Shown here: one piece after another, positions 42,941 through 52,692 of the stretch
Numbering within the stretch: the stretch's first letter is position 1
Layout of the letters: every line of letters starts with the position of its first letter
Assembly: GCA_026196495.1 (NCBI GenBank)
Contig: JAPHSY010000029.1
Coordinates: 1 to 64,000, forward strand
Length of the DNA stretch: 64,000 bases
Direction: 5' to 3'
DNA from: Magnetovibrio sp.
Lineage (GTDB): Bacteria > Pseudomonadota > Alphaproteobacteria > Rhodospirillales > Magnetovibrionaceae
Position numbers and translations under genes: made by a program
The notes under the pieces: generated by a model
Told to the model about the DNA's origin: nothing
Database searches by the model: none
Seen by the model: only the letters and a program-made list of their open reading frames with translations

Positions 42941-43756
42941 TCAAGCTTTAAACAAGCTTTGTTGCAGATCGTCATAAGCCACTTCGGACGGTGCAATAAA
43001 CAGTTCCGCCCCTTGCCCGTGAACCGCAGGATCATAAGCCTCTTTGCCTTTGCGAATGCGCGCAAATGCACCCACTTCTTCCATCATCAACACCCCAGCA
43101 GCATGATCCCAAGGCATTAACTTCCCCCCATAATGGACAAAATGAAGTTTACCGACCAGCAAATCTAGATACTCTCGCCCACAGCAATGATGTCGTATGA
43201 GGTGCCGCGGCAAAGCTGGCTCGCCTTTCTTCATGCGCTTTTGAATTTTGGGACGCATCATATCGCCAAGAGAGCCCGTCATGTCCTTAATGGCTTTCGG
43301 GGCATCCATGGTCAGCTTGCGATCTACAATGCGCACGCCCTTACCCCTTTGTGCCGTAGCGCAAACATCGGCGATAGGATCCAATATCCAGCCCATTTCA
43401 GTTTTGCCATCTATGACCAATGCGCAAATCATGGCAAAACACGGTTTACCTTTGGCAAAGTTGTTGGTGCCATCCAAAGGATCAACCGTCCAGACTGGTT
43501 TTGAGCCCTTTAGGCGTTTTAAAACGGAGGGGTCACGATAGCATTCCTCCTCACCCACTTGGGTGCTGTCAGGAAGTAAGTTGCTGAGGCCTTCAATCAA
43601 TCGAACTTCAGCTTCCAAATCCGCCACGGTGACCACATCACCGGGGCGATCTTTGGCGTGAATGTCGTGACGATGCAGCTGCCCAAAGCGCGAAAGAATT
43701 TCATCTTTCGCCACCGCGCGCATCAATTCTTCCACATCACGAATCAGGCCATTCAT
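42941..43756 (-). CDS. Inositol monophosphatase-family phosphatase
   Basis: The 271-residue enzyme starts at ATG 43756. It carries the metal-binding signatures GEEECYRDP and DPLDGTNNFAKGKP and the late PWDHAAGVLMMEEVGA motif with its Asp. The family uses Mg2+ or similar ions on inositol phosphate, fructose-1,6-bisphosphate or PAP. The sequence does not decide among these. Between the dehydrogenase and the RHH-like gene, same strand. Confidence 0.88.
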   Translation of the reverse strand: MNGLIRDVEELMRAVAKDEILSRFGQLHRHDIHAKDRPGDVVTVADLEAEVRLIEGLSNLLPDSTQVGEEECYRDPSVLKRLKGSKPVWTVDPLDGTNNFAKGKPCFAMICALVIDGKTEMGWILDPIADVCATAQRGKGVRIVDRKLTMDAPKAIKDMTGSLGDMMRPKIQKRMKKGEPALPRHLIRHHCCGREYLDLLVGKLHFVHYGGKLMPWDHAAGVLMMEEVGAFARIRKGKEAYDPAVHGQGAELFIAPSEVAYDDLQQSLFKA

Positions 43757-43805
43757 AGACTCTATTTTTGGGCATCCATCCACTCTGGACAATCCCCTTA
43801 TTCAC

Positions 43806-44075
43806 TCAAGGTGAAAAAACATCTCGATCGCGTTTAAAGCCTGCTTTGAGCGCATCAAGGTACAAAAAAGTCGTTGCATCCCGTTCGCCCTTTTGATGCA
43901 TAGCCCGCACAACATAGGTACAAAATGCCACGGCTTCTGCTTTACCGTTCAGGCCAAACTGTTCAGATATTTCCTCTAAACCCTCATGTGTTATTTTTCG
44001 CGCCATGACATTTAGCTGTGATTTTATGAAGCGATGTTTATCACGCCATTTGCGTTGAGCTTGAGCACTCGCCAT
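43806..44075 (-). CDS. Ribbon-helix-helix-like protein, 89 aa
   Basis: A short, basic protein. KSQLNVMARK is a likely beta-strand, followed by helix THEGLEEISEQFGLNG and a second helix KAEAVAFCTYVVRAMHQ, which is the strand-helix-helix arrangement of MetJ/Arc-type DNA-binding proteins. A 14-base palindrome lies about 80 bases upstream, between this gene and hflX, and could be its operator. Function unknown; not near a toxin gene. Confidence 0.6.
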   Translation of the reverse strand: MASAQAQRKWRDKHRFIKSQLNVMARKITHEGLEEISEQFGLNGKAEAVAFCTYVVRAMHQKGERDATTFLYLDALKAGFKRDRDVFSP

Positions 44076-44151
44076 TGCCGCATCCTTTTCTCATTCTGAT
44101 TGCTACCACAGTCACACACTCTTCTGAGCGCACACCAAACATCGTATTATA

Positions 44152-44165
44152 ATCTACTAGTAGAT
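44152..44165. promoter_or_regulatory. Palindrome, candidate operator
   Basis: ATCTACTAGTAGAT is a perfect 14-base palindrome, flanked further out by TTAT (44147-44150) and ATAA (44167-44170). It lies in an AT-rich 200-base gap upstream of the RHH-like gene and downstream of hflX. Confidence 0.6.
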
Positions 44166-44278
44166 AATAAAGAATTAATACTATAAATATCTATTTCTGG
44201 CGTTTTTTGGGCATAAAAATAGCTGCAGCTGCACATTGCAGATACAGCAATACATAAACAAACTTGATAGGCGCGGAC

Positions 44279-45640
44279 TTAGGAGATTTGTTCGAACCGT
44301 TTTAAATTAGCAGGCTCTAAAAGAACAGTGACGTGAACACCATCCTCTTCATCGAGGCGTTCAATCACGTCACCGTGAGCATAAAGCCATGATAACCGTT
44401 TCCCATCAGCAGGTTCTAAGGTGATGGAAAAGGTTTCCAAATGACGTGAAAGTTGTCCTTCAACGGCTTGTAAAAAATCTTCAACGCCAGCCCCCGTCAC
44501 GGCAGACATGGGGATGACAGGATGATCTGCGCGTTTGGCCAAATTAGCTTGCAGTGCATTTTCATCATCACTAAGCAAATCAATCTTATTGCGCACTTCA
44601 ATAAAATTATCGGCAAGGCGCTCTTCATCCACACCCAGCCCCTTCATGACGTGTTCCACATCAGTTTTTTGAGCTTCGCTATCGGGGTGAGAAACATCAC
44701 GCACATGGACGATAACCTGGGCTTCCAAGACCTCTTCCAAGGTTGCATGAAATGCTTCCACCAATTCGTGAGGAAGATCAGAAATAAACCCAACTGTATC
44801 GGATAAAATGATGTCTTTGCCCGACGGTAATTGAATGCCGCGCATGGTTGGATCTAGGGTCGCAAACAACTGATCCTTGGCAAATACGTCAGCATTGGTC
44901 AGACGGTTAAATAAAGTCGATTTCCCAGCGTTGGTGTAGCCCACCAGCGCCACAATCGGGAACGGCACCTTGCGACGACTTTCACGGTGCAATTCGCGTG
45001 TGCGCTTGACCTCTTTGAGCTGGCGTTTGAGCTTGGCTATTCGCTGATCGATCAATCGGCGATCAACCTCAATTTGGGTTTCACCGGGACCACCCATGAA
45101 GCCCGCACCACCACGCTGCCGTTCCAAGTGCGTCCAAGACCGCACCAGACGTGATCGTTGATAGGTCATATGCGCCAATTCGACCTGTAACCGTCCCTCT
45201 TTGGTACGCGCACGTTCCCCAAAAATCTCCAAAATGATGCCTGTGCGGTCCAGAACCTTACATTCCCAAGCCCGTTCCAAGTTGCGTTGCTGGATCGGGT
45301 TCAGCTGTGCATCAACGATGATCACATCCACATCCCGGCCCTTCACGATGGCATCAAGACGCTCCACCGTACCCTTACCCATGTAAGAGCTTGGTTTTAG
45401 GGCAGAAAGCGCAACGATTTCCTGGGCAACAATGTTCAGCTGAATAGCCAATGCCAAGCCTACGATTTCTTCCAGGCGGGCTTCAGGCGCACGAAAAGAC
45501 GCACCGTTGTCACTTTGCGGAGCGTTCTTGAGATATGGATGGATGACTAAGCAGCGTTCGCCGCGAGCATAGCCCTCGCCATCATCGCCAAAAGTAAACG
45601 CGTTGCTGCCCTTCTTCCCCCCAGAGGAATGGTCAGACAA
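44279..45640 (-). CDS. hflX: GTPase HflX
   Basis: A 453-residue ribosome-splitting GTPase. GYTNAGKSTLFNRL is the G1 loop, FATLDPTMR the switch I region, DTVGFISDLP the G3 motif and RNKID near residue 370 the G4 motif; the helical HflX N-terminal domain precedes them and GGPGETQIEVDRRL is the family signature. hfq lies five bases upstream, forming the common hfq-hflX pair. Confidence 0.95.
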   Translation of the reverse strand: MSDHSSGGKKGSNAFTFGDDGEGYARGERCLVIHPYLKNAPQSDNGASFRAPEARLEEIVGLALAIQLNIVAQEIVALSALKPSSYMGKGTVERLDAIVKGRDVDVIIVDAQLNPIQQRNLERAWECKVLDRTGIILEIFGERARTKEGRLQVELAHMTYQRSRLVRSWTHLERQRGGAGFMGGPGETQIEVDRRLIDQRIAKLKRQLKEVKRTRELHRESRRKVPFPIVALVGYTNAGKSTLFNRLTNADVFAKDQLFATLDPTMRGIQLPSGKDIILSDTVGFISDLPHELVEAFHATLEEVLEAQVIVHVRDVSHPDSEAQKTDVEHVMKGLGVDEERLADNFIEVRNKIDLLSDDENALQANLAKRADHPVIPMSAVTGAGVEDFLQAVEGQLSRHLETFSITLEPADGKRLSWLYAHGDVIERLDEEDGVHVTVLLEPANLKRFEQIS

Positions 45641-45645
45641 GCGGT

Positions 45646-45894
45646 TTATTCCTCATCAGCGCCATCGGGTTCAAACAACTGGATCGGTTGCGATGGCATG
45701 ATCGTCGAAATGGCGTGCTTGTAAACGAGCTGCGTATGGCCGTCACGGCGCAGCAGCACTGAGAAGTTATCAAACCACGTCACAATACCTTGCAGTTTCA
45801 CGCCATTAACCAAGAAGACGGTTACCGGTGTTTTTTGTTTGCGGATGTGGTTGAGAAAGACGTCTTGGACGTTCTGTGATTTTTCCGAAGCCAT
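45646..45894 (-). CDS. hfq: RNA chaperone Hfq
   Basis: An 82-residue Sm-like protein: [27 protein letters not shown] is the Sm1 motif, and [11 protein letters not shown] carries the conserved (Y/F)KHA element of the proximal uridine-binding face. Hfq pairs small RNAs with mRNA; its presence fits with the candidate small RNAs near 60.4 and 61.2 kb. The 149-base gap before it probably contains its promoter. Confidence 0.96.
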   Translation of the reverse strand: MASEKSQNVQDVFLNHIRKQKTPVTVFLVNGVKLQGIVTWFDNFSVLLRRDGHTQLVYKHAISTIMPSQPIQLFEPDGADEE

Positions 45895-46043
45895 GGTGCT
45901 TCCTTAATTCAAGTTTTTCAGACCCGTTAGCTGGATACATACAGGTCAATTATTATTTCCATGTAGGCCGTGTGCGGAAAACCAAGGTCGTTGCCCCGTT
46001 AATGCACCCACGCATTAGGCCCCCCCAGATGGACGCGCAGATA

Positions 46044-46709
46044 TTACAGGCTCTTCGCGTAATTGCAAAGCCCTTGAAGTTCATTTAGATAGACCGCTGG
46101 ATGAGCCCCCTCGAATTCATCATCCCCTGGTGGTTCTGAGCGGACTAAAACCGGTATACATCCGGCATTTAGCGCACATTCCATATCAATTCGAGAATCC
46201 CCAGCGAACCAAACATCTTCGCCCAATTCGATGTCACTTCCATCCAAAGCCATGACAACAGGGTCCACAGCGGGCTTGTCATTGGCGGCATCAGTGGCAC
46301 CGATGATCTGTCCAAAATGGTGTTCCCATCCCAATTTTTCGGCTTCTTTGCGCAACAATGTCCCGGTTTTGTTGCTCACCACGCCCAAATAAATTCCTTG
46401 GTTCACCAATTCGGCCAACATGTCAGCCGCACCCGGCAAAGGCGTTAACCGTTCCAAATGGATGGCTTTGAAGTGACCATAAAAGACATCGCGCGCTTCT
46501 TCCCACTTATCGCCAAACAGTTCAGGGAAACTATCGCGCAAGGATTTAGCAACCCGAGCCTTGGTTTCATCAAGGCTCCATTCAGCTATATCGAATTCGC
46601 GAAAGGTTGCATTGAGCGCATCTTGAATGACCAACCAACTGTCAATCAAGGTGTTGTCCCAATCAAAGATTATGGCTTTGGGTGGTTTTGTCGGGACGTG
46701 TTTGTTCAT
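46044..46709 (-). CDS. HAD-superfamily phosphatase
   Basis: A 221-residue HAD hydrolase, phosphoglycolate-phosphatase-like. The first motif is FDWDNTLIDS, with the nucleophile Asp; VSNKTGTLLRKEAEKLGW supplies motif II/III and VWFAGDSRIDMECALNAG the late acidic pair. DN in motif I replaces the usual DG, a known variation. Its ATG overlaps the stop of dat (ATGA), so translation is coupled. Confidence 0.88.
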   Translation of the reverse strand: MNKHVPTKPPKAIIFDWDNTLIDSWLVIQDALNATFREFDIAEWSLDETKARVAKSLRDSFPELFGDKWEEARDVFYGHFKAIHLERLTPLPGAADMLAELVNQGIYLGVVSNKTGTLLRKEAEKLGWEHHFGQIIGATDAANDKPAVDPVVMALDGSDIELGEDVWFAGDSRIDMECALNAGCIPVLVRSEPPGDDEFEGAHPAVYLNELQGLCNYAKSL

Positions 46710-47554
46710 GGATGTTCTTTCATGTATGCACCATATAGCTCAATAGCTTTGCGGCTAAAGGGGCCGATTTCACCATCGCCAATGATGTCATCGTCAATTT
46801 GCGTCACTGGACGAATCATCACCGTCGACGAAGACGTAAATGCTTCCTTGGCTGCTTTCGCCTCACTCAGGCTAAAGGCGCGCTCGATGTACTTCAAACC
46901 GTACTCTTGGGCCAATTTCAGCAACGTTTGGCGCGTAATCCCACCCAAAATGGCATGATCCGTATGACGCGTTATCAACTGGTCATCTGCAGTCACAATC
47001 CAGGCGTTAGAGGACGAACCCTCTGTCACATTGCCAGCTTCATCAATCAGCCATGCTTCGACGGCACCTTGTTTGGTGGCTTCGGTCTTTGCCAAGACAC
47101 CAGCTAGCAGCTGTACAGTCTTGATATCACAACGTTTCCAGCGCAAATCCGGCATAGTGATAACTTTACCCGCCTTAACCGCAGAACCATCAAACGGCTT
47201 GGCACGCCAAACGGTCATCACCAATGTCGGTTTAAGACCTTGCGGTGCCGGAAAATCACGCGGAGCTACGCCCCGGCTAACTTGCAGATACAGCGCCCCA
47301 TTGCGAATGCGGTTGATCGAAAGCAATCGCCGCATCACCACTTTCATCGGGCCTTGTTTCATAGGCTCGGCAATGCCAAGCTCCGTCAAAGAGTGCCACA
47401 AGCGCTTCAGGTGGCCGTCTTCATCAATGACATGCCCATCCTGAACGGCAAAAACTTCATAAACCGAGTCTGCAAATTGAAAGCCACGGTCTTCGATGTG
47501 AACCGTAGCTTCACCGTGGGGGACATAACGTCCGTTCACGTATGAGGTGGACAT
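46706..47554 (-). CDS. dat: D-amino acid aminotransferase
   Basis: A 282-residue class IV PLP transaminase: YLQVSRGVAPRDFP and a catalytic Lys in DIKTVQLLAGVLAKTEA, with EGSSSNAWIV lining the cofactor site. The D-amino acid type is favoured by the RGVAPRDF signature over branched-chain aminotransferases. Its ATG starts right after the trkA stop codon. Confidence 0.88.
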   Translation of the reverse strand: MSTSYVNGRYVPHGEATVHIEDRGFQFADSVYEVFAVQDGHVIDEDGHLKRLWHSLTELGIAEPMKQGPMKVVMRRLLSINRIRNGALYLQVSRGVAPRDFPAPQGLKPTLVMTVWRAKPFDGSAVKAGKVITMPDLRWKRCDIKTVQLLAGVLAKTEATKQGAVEAWLIDEAGNVTEGSSSNAWIVTADDQLITRHTDHAILGGITRQTLLKLAQEYGLKYIERAFSLSEAKAAKEAFTSSSTVMIRPVTQIDDDIIGDGEIGPFSRKAIELYGAYMKEHP

Positions 47555-48931
47555 CTAGAAGTACTCCAGCTGGACGGAGAACATCTTTTCAACCTGAGCA
47601 ATGATGTCTGTAACTGCAAACACGACGACACGGTCAGTGGCATTAATCACGGTATTACCGCGCGGGCTGATGACTTCATCTCCACGGACAATGGAACCGA
47701 TGACCAGTCCATCCGGCAAATCCGCCTCTTTCAAGGGCTTACCAACCATAGGAGAGGTTTCCAGGGCTTCAGCTTCAATCAATTCACCAAAGCCTTCACC
47801 CAGTGTATGCACTGAATGAATACGACCACGGCGCACATGTTGGATAATGGTGGAAACCGTAATGTTGCGCGGGTCAACGACCACATCAACACCCAATGAA
47901 CCAATCAGTGTTTCATATTCACCTTTGTTGATCAAAGTGATCGCTCGCTTGGCCCCCTCACGCTTCGCCATCAACGACGACAAAATATTGTTTTCATCAT
48001 CATTGGTAACGGCAATTACGGCCTCGGACATGGCGATATTGGCTTCGTGCATGATTTGCAGGTCCAAAGCATCCCCTTGAATCACCATCGTCTTGGACAG
48101 ACGGCTGGCACACATGCTGGCGCGCTCTGCATCCCATTCGATCAGTTTGACATTGAGTTTGGAATCAGAAGCTTCCAATTCTTCGGCCAAGAACAAACCA
48201 ATATTACCACCGCCCAAAATGACCAGACGGCGCGCTTCTTGTTCATCATGACCAAATGCGGCCATAGCGCGGTCTTGCTTTTCAGACGCCACGACGAAAT
48301 AGACGCTATCGCCGGCTTCCATCATACTTTCGGCATCGGGCACCATAAATTCACCATTGCGAACAATGCCAATGATGGTAATGGCCAAATCAGGGAACAA
48401 TTGTGTAATTTGACGCAGTGGTGTGTTCAGCAACGGGCAAGCCTCGCCACAACGTACACCCAACAGTTTGACCCGACCATCAACCAGCGGGATCATTTCG
48501 AACGCACCCGGAACACTGAGACGACGCTGAATTGCGTGTGCGACCTCAATTTCTGGGGAAATGATCACGTCAATGGGCATATGTTCGCGGGAAAATAGAT
48601 TGGCCCACATAGGTTCCAAATACGATTGAGCACGGATACGGGCAATTTTAGTTGGTACCCCGAACAGAGAGTGCGCCACCTGACACGCCACCATGTTGGC
48701 TTCGTCGGCCGCTGTAACCGCAATAATCATATCCGCGTCTTCGGTACCAGCGCGTTCCAACACATCTGGCCGTGAGGCATGACCGATCACACCTTGGACT
48801 TCCAAGGTATCCGTGACGCGTCTCACCAACTTGGGAGATTGATCAATAACTGTTACATCGTTGTTTTCGCGGGACAAATGCTGAGCAATGTGGAACCCCA
48901 CCTGCCCAGCGCCGCACACGATCACCTTCAT
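47555..48931 (-). CDS. trkA: Trk potassium uptake system NAD-binding protein TrkA
   Basis: The 458-residue peripheral gating protein of Trk channels has two RCK units, each with an NAD(P)-binding Rossmann motif: VIVCGAGQVGFHIAQHL at the start and LVILGGGNIGLFLAEEL near residue 235, each followed by a TrkA_C domain. No trkH or trkG channel gene is in the window. It lies 41 bases downstream of ntrX, as in many Alphaproteobacteria. Confidence 0.95.
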   Translation of the reverse strand: MKVIVCGAGQVGFHIAQHLSRENNDVTVIDQSPKLVRRVTDTLEVQGVIGHASRPDVLERAGTEDADMIIAVTAADEANMVACQVAHSLFGVPTKIARIRAQSYLEPMWANLFSREHMPIDVIISPEIEVAHAIQRRLSVPGAFEMIPLVDGRVKLLGVRCGEACPLLNTPLRQITQLFPDLAITIIGIVRNGEFMVPDAESMMEAGDSVYFVVASEKQDRAMAAFGHDEQEARRLVILGGGNIGLFLAEELEASDSKLNVKLIEWDAERASMCASRLSKTMVIQGDALDLQIMHEANIAMSEAVIAVTNDDENNILSSLMAKREGAKRAITLINKGEYETLIGSLGVDVVVDPRNITVSTIIQHVRRGRIHSVHTLGEGFGELIEAEALETSPMVGKPLKEADLPDGLVIGSIVRGDEVISPRGNTVINATDRVVVFAVTDIIAQVEKMFSVQLEYF

Positions 48932-48972
48932 GAAAGGCTCCTCTTAGATCAGCTTGAGGCCCGGATGATCAA

Positions 48973-50376
48973 TCAGCCGGACTTTTTCGTCAAGTCGTCG
49001 CCGCTCAACCCCAATGATTTGAGTTTTCGGTGCAAAGCTGAACGTTCCATGCCGACAAACTCTGCCGTGCGCGAAATGTTACCACCAAAACGCATCACTT
49101 GGGTCTGCAGATAATCACGTTCAAATACTTCACGGGCTTGCTTGAGTGGCAAGCCCATCATTTCGCTGTTGCCGTTATTGCTTGGAGCCACTGCATTTCC
49201 GGAGACCACTTCCCCCGGTAGACTTTCGGCCTTTATGTTCTCGGATGCATCTCCCGGTGCCATAATCAAGACCCGTTCAATGATGTTTTTCAATTCCCGC
49301 ACATTGCCGGGCCAGTCATAAGCTTGAAGCGCTACGATCGCATCTTCGGAAAGCTTGCGCGGTGGTTGCCCTGCGCGACGTGATGCTGCGCCGATAAAGT
49401 GAGCGGTGAGCATGGGAATGTCTTCACGCCGCTGTTTCAAGGACGGCACCTCAATCGGCACCACAGACAAGCGATAGAACAGGTCTTCACGAAAACGTCC
49501 GGCTTTGATTTCTTCCTGAATGTCGCAAGAAGCACTGGCAACCACGCGCACATCGACTTCGACCCTGGTGGTACCACCAACCCGTTCAAAGATTTGCTCT
49601 TGCAGAACACGAACAATTTTACCCTGTGTTTCCAGGGGCATGTCGGTCACATCATCCAACAACAGTGTTCCTGTATGTGCGGCTTCGAAATAGCCAACAC
49701 GCCGCCCGCCTTCACCGTCTTCCGCCGGTGTTTCCGTACCAAACAGCTCAATTTCCAGCCGTTCCGGTTCCATCGTTGCGCAGTTGACCACCACAAATGG
49801 GCCAGAGCTCCGCATGGAACGGTCGTGCAGCATACGTGCAACCACTTCCTTGCCGCTACCGCTTGGCCCCGTAATCAGCACACGCGAATTGGCGGGTGCC
49901 ACGCGCTCAACAGCCTGGCGGACCTGGGAAATCACAGACGATGTCCCGACCAACTCGTCATCTGTGTCTGTGCGCATGCGCAAGTCTTCATTTTCACGGC
50001 GCAAGCGTGCAGCTTCGATGGCGCGTTCAACCACCAGCACCATACGGTCGACCTTGAATGGTTTTTCAATGAAGTCATAGGCCCCATCTTTCAAGGCTTT
50101 CACAGCGGTTTCCACGGTTCCGTGACCGCTCATCATCACCACCGGTAGACCGGGATGACGTTTTTTCACCGCACTAAGGATTTGCAAGCCATCCATCTGG
50201 CTACCCTGCAACCAAATGTCCAACATCACCAAGTTAGGACGCCGCATTTCGATCATTTCGATTGCTTCGACATCGGTTCCGGCTTGGCGCGGTTGATAGC
50301 CTTCGTCTTCCAAAATGCCGGCTACCAAGGCGCGGATATCCGCCTCATCGTCCACAATCAGGATGTCTTGCCCCAT
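48973..50376 (-). CDS. ntrX: Response regulator NtrX
   Basis: The 467-residue protein starts at ATG 50376 (AGGGA six bases upstream). It has a receiver domain (1 to about 120), an AAA+ domain with GPSGSGKEV and GTLLLDDVTDMP, and a Fis-type HTH at the end. In the place of GAFTGA there is TETPAEDGEGG..VGYF, so the sigma-54 contact loop is missing and the protein is unlikely to be a sigma-54 activator. It partners NtrY, seven bases upstream. Confidence 0.95.
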   Translation of the reverse strand: MGQDILIVDDEADIRALVAGILEDEGYQPRQAGTDVEAIEMIEMRRPNLVMLDIWLQGSQMDGLQILSAVKKRHPGLPVVMMSGHGTVETAVKALKDGAYDFIEKPFKVDRMVLVVERAIEAARLRRENEDLRMRTDTDDELVGTSSVISQVRQAVERVAPANSRVLITGPSGSGKEVVARMLHDRSMRSSGPFVVVNCATMEPERLEIELFGTETPAEDGEGGRRVGYFEAAHTGTLLLDDVTDMPLETQGKIVRVLQEQIFERVGGTTRVEVDVRVVASASCDIQEEIKAGRFREDLFYRLSVVPIEVPSLKQRREDIPMLTAHFIGAASRRAGQPPRKLSEDAIVALQAYDWPGNVRELKNIIERVLIMAPGDASENIKAESLPGEVVSGNAVAPSNNGNSEMMGLPLKQAREVFERDYLQTQVMRFGGNISRTAEFVGMERSALHRKLKSLGLSGDDLTKKSG

Positions 50377-50383
50377 ATTATCC

Positions 50384-52669
50384 CTACTCACTGGCCTGTG
50401 CATGGTTTGCACAGCCATCTCCTTGGTCATTATTTACATCTTGCGGGGGGAAGGTCAGCACGGCCCGGGCACCCCCCTCTTCCCGGTTTTCAAGTATCAG
50501 ATCACCACCGTGATCAGCCATGATTTTCTTCACAATTGCCAGCCCCAGTCCAGTCCCCTTATCACGGGTGGTGACATAAGGCTCGGTCAAACGCACCAAA
50601 TCCATCTCAGGAAGCCCTAAACCATTGTCTTCCACCACAATTGTTGTGCGCATTCCCTTGCGTACATTTTGTTGTGAAAGGATCACTTTGATCCATCCAT
50701 GTTGGGCGTCACCCCCTTCATTTTCGCGTCTTTCACTCACCGATTCGGAGGCATTTTTCAAAATATTGGTCAATACGCGCGATATTTGCTGCGCATCACA
50801 GGATATGGAGACATCCTCATCACCAAGGCTATCCTCTATGGTGATGTCATCTGTGCGATTGCGTTCCAAAAACAGGCTCTGACGGCATAGTTCAGATAGG
50901 TTTTCCGGCTTCAAAACAGCCTCAGGCATGCGAGAGAAGGATGAAAACTCATCGACCATACGACCCAGATCCTCAACTTGACGAATGATGGTGTCTGTAC
51001 ACGTGATAAAGGTTTCCGGGTCATCCTGAATTTGTTTGAGATACTTGCGCTTCAACCGTTCCGCCGACAGCTGAATGGGCGTCAAAGGGTTCTTAATTTC
51101 GTGGGCAATACGGCGCGCCATCCCAGCCCAAGCCGCTTTGCGCTGAGCCGATTGCAGTTCCGTGATGTCGTCAAACGTCACAACGTAACCAAACACATCA
51201 CCTTCCAATTGTTCAGATGCAATCGTCACATTCAAGATTCTGGCGGGGCCCACTTCCGGTGTAATGCTGATTTCCGCATGCACAGCTTGATCAGGGCGGG
51301 CCATGGCCTCAGCCAAAGGCCCAGCCATTTCTGGGACAATTTGCCCCAACTCACGCCCCCGCCCATCCATCAGGTCTTGTTCTAACAATAAACTGGCACT
51401 GCGATTGGGCAGGTTGACGCGCCCTTGTGAATCCAAACCAATCACGCCTGCACTGACCCCAGACAAAACCGTTTCGGTAAATCGGCGGCGCTCATCCAAC
51501 TTACGGTTCATTTGCAGCATACCGTCTTGCTGATCGGCCAAACGGATGGTCATATCGTTAAAGGCCGATGACAATGAGCCCAGCTCACCAATGCTGCTGT
51601 CAACGTCGATGCGTTGGGTCAAATCACCATCTGAAATATGCTGAGCTGCCTCAATCAAACGCGAAATGGGCCGTGCCAGTTGGTTGGCCAGCGCCATGCC
51701 AATCCACACGGCGGCAAACAACAGCAACAAAGACACCACGGCAAAAATTGCAACAAAGGTAATTTGGATTTTGCCGCCACTTTCTTCCATGCGCAGGTAA
51801 GTTTGCGCTGCTTCGCGCACCCGGTCCATATTGCTGAGCACTTGTGCGTCGACAAACCGTCCCACCAACAGATACGCACTGGAATAGGCTTCGAGCCTCA
51901 CCAAAGCACGGACTTGATCTGCGTCCACAGCGGTCAGAACCACCAGTTCACCTTTATCCGCACGCTCAATGGCACCCCGCGGCATTTTACCAACCCCCAA
52001 TGACGGGACTGCAAATTCTGAGCGCGCCAACAGCTGCCCTGTGGCGCTGATGACTGTGGCTTCGGTTAAATTTCGTTCTTTGGAGAAATTCGACAACGAC
52101 AACGACAGCAAGTTGGGATTGGCACTCAACAAGGCTTGGTCACGGTTGAGATCATTGGCCATCGCCAACACATCTGCGCGAATACTTTGAATATGTTCAT
52201 CAAAATAGGCACTCGCTACTGCCTGAGAGGCATCAATGGCGGTCCGAACCCGGTCACTGAACCACGAATTAAAGCCGAAATTCAAAAACAATGCGGCGAA
52301 CACGGTGACCAGGATTGCCGGCGTAACCGCCAACAACGAAAACATCACCACCAAGCGCACATGAAGGGCTGAGCCTGCCAACCCTTGGCGTCGCTGCACC
52401 CACATGCTGACAATTCGGTGCACAATCACCAACGACAGCAGCAGCAAAATGACCAAATCGGCAATGAGGAAGGCTTGGAGTTTTCCGGGGTCTGGTGTCC
52501 CCGTCCCCGTTGACGTGCCCGTCATCAAGCCAAAAGTCGCGGTCCCAGAAACAATCGCACATGCAGCCAAAATAAACGCCACACGGCGACTCATCAGCAC
52601 ACGTGAAAACCAGGACCGTTGCGGCACAGGGTGTTCCGTGCTTTTGGACGTTGGCGTTGAGTTTGTCAT
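50384..52669 (-). CDS. ntrY: Nitrogen-related sensor kinase NtrY
   Basis: A 761-residue membrane kinase with four hydrophobic helices in the first 350 residues, an extracytoplasmic part between the third and fourth, a HAMP domain (SRLIEAAQHISDGDLTQRI), a PAS domain, the H-box HEIKNPLTPIQLSAERLK and an ATPase domain ending GTGLGLAIVKKIMADHGG. It controls nitrogen and redox-related genes with NtrX in relatives. It lies 23 bases downstream of ntrC. Confidence 0.95.
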   Translation of the reverse strand: MTNSTPTSKSTEHPVPQRSWFSRVLMSRRVAFILAACAIVSGTATFGLMTGTSTGTGTPDPGKLQAFLIADLVILLLLSLVIVHRIVSMWVQRRQGLAGSALHVRLVVMFSLLAVTPAILVTVFAALFLNFGFNSWFSDRVRTAIDASQAVASAYFDEHIQSIRADVLAMANDLNRDQALLSANPNLLSLSLSNFSKERNLTEATVISATGQLLARSEFAVPSLGVGKMPRGAIERADKGELVVLTAVDADQVRALVRLEAYSSAYLLVGRFVDAQVLSNMDRVREAAQTYLRMEESGGKIQITFVAIFAVVSLLLLFAAVWIGMALANQLARPISRLIEAAQHISDGDLTQRIDVDSSIGELGSLSSAFNDMTIRLADQQDGMLQMNRKLDERRRFTETVLSGVSAGVIGLDSQGRVNLPNRSASLLLEQDLMDGRGRELGQIVPEMAGPLAEAMARPDQAVHAEISITPEVGPARILNVTIASEQLEGDVFGYVVTFDDITELQSAQRKAAWAGMARRIAHEIKNPLTPIQLSAERLKRKYLKQIQDDPETFITCTDTIIRQVEDLGRMVDEFSSFSRMPEAVLKPENLSELCRQSLFLERNRTDDITIEDSLGDEDVSISCDAQQISRVLTNILKNASESVSERRENEGGDAQHGWIKVILSQQNVRKGMRTTIVVEDNGLGLPEMDLVRLTEPYVTTRDKGTGLGLAIVKKIMADHGGDLILENREEGGARAVLTFPPQDVNNDQGDGCANHAQASE

Positions 52670-52692
52670 GCCAAGCCTTTTGCTTGTTGGCG

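Noticed and set aside
48047-48598. 183-residue ORF opposite trkA
   Set aside because: Antisense shadow inside a conserved gene; rich in His and Gln as expected for a complement frame.
49399-50148. 249-residue ORF opposite ntrX
   Set aside because: Lies wholly antisense to a well-conserved gene; composition (His/Cys/Phe-rich) is that of a complement-frame shadow.
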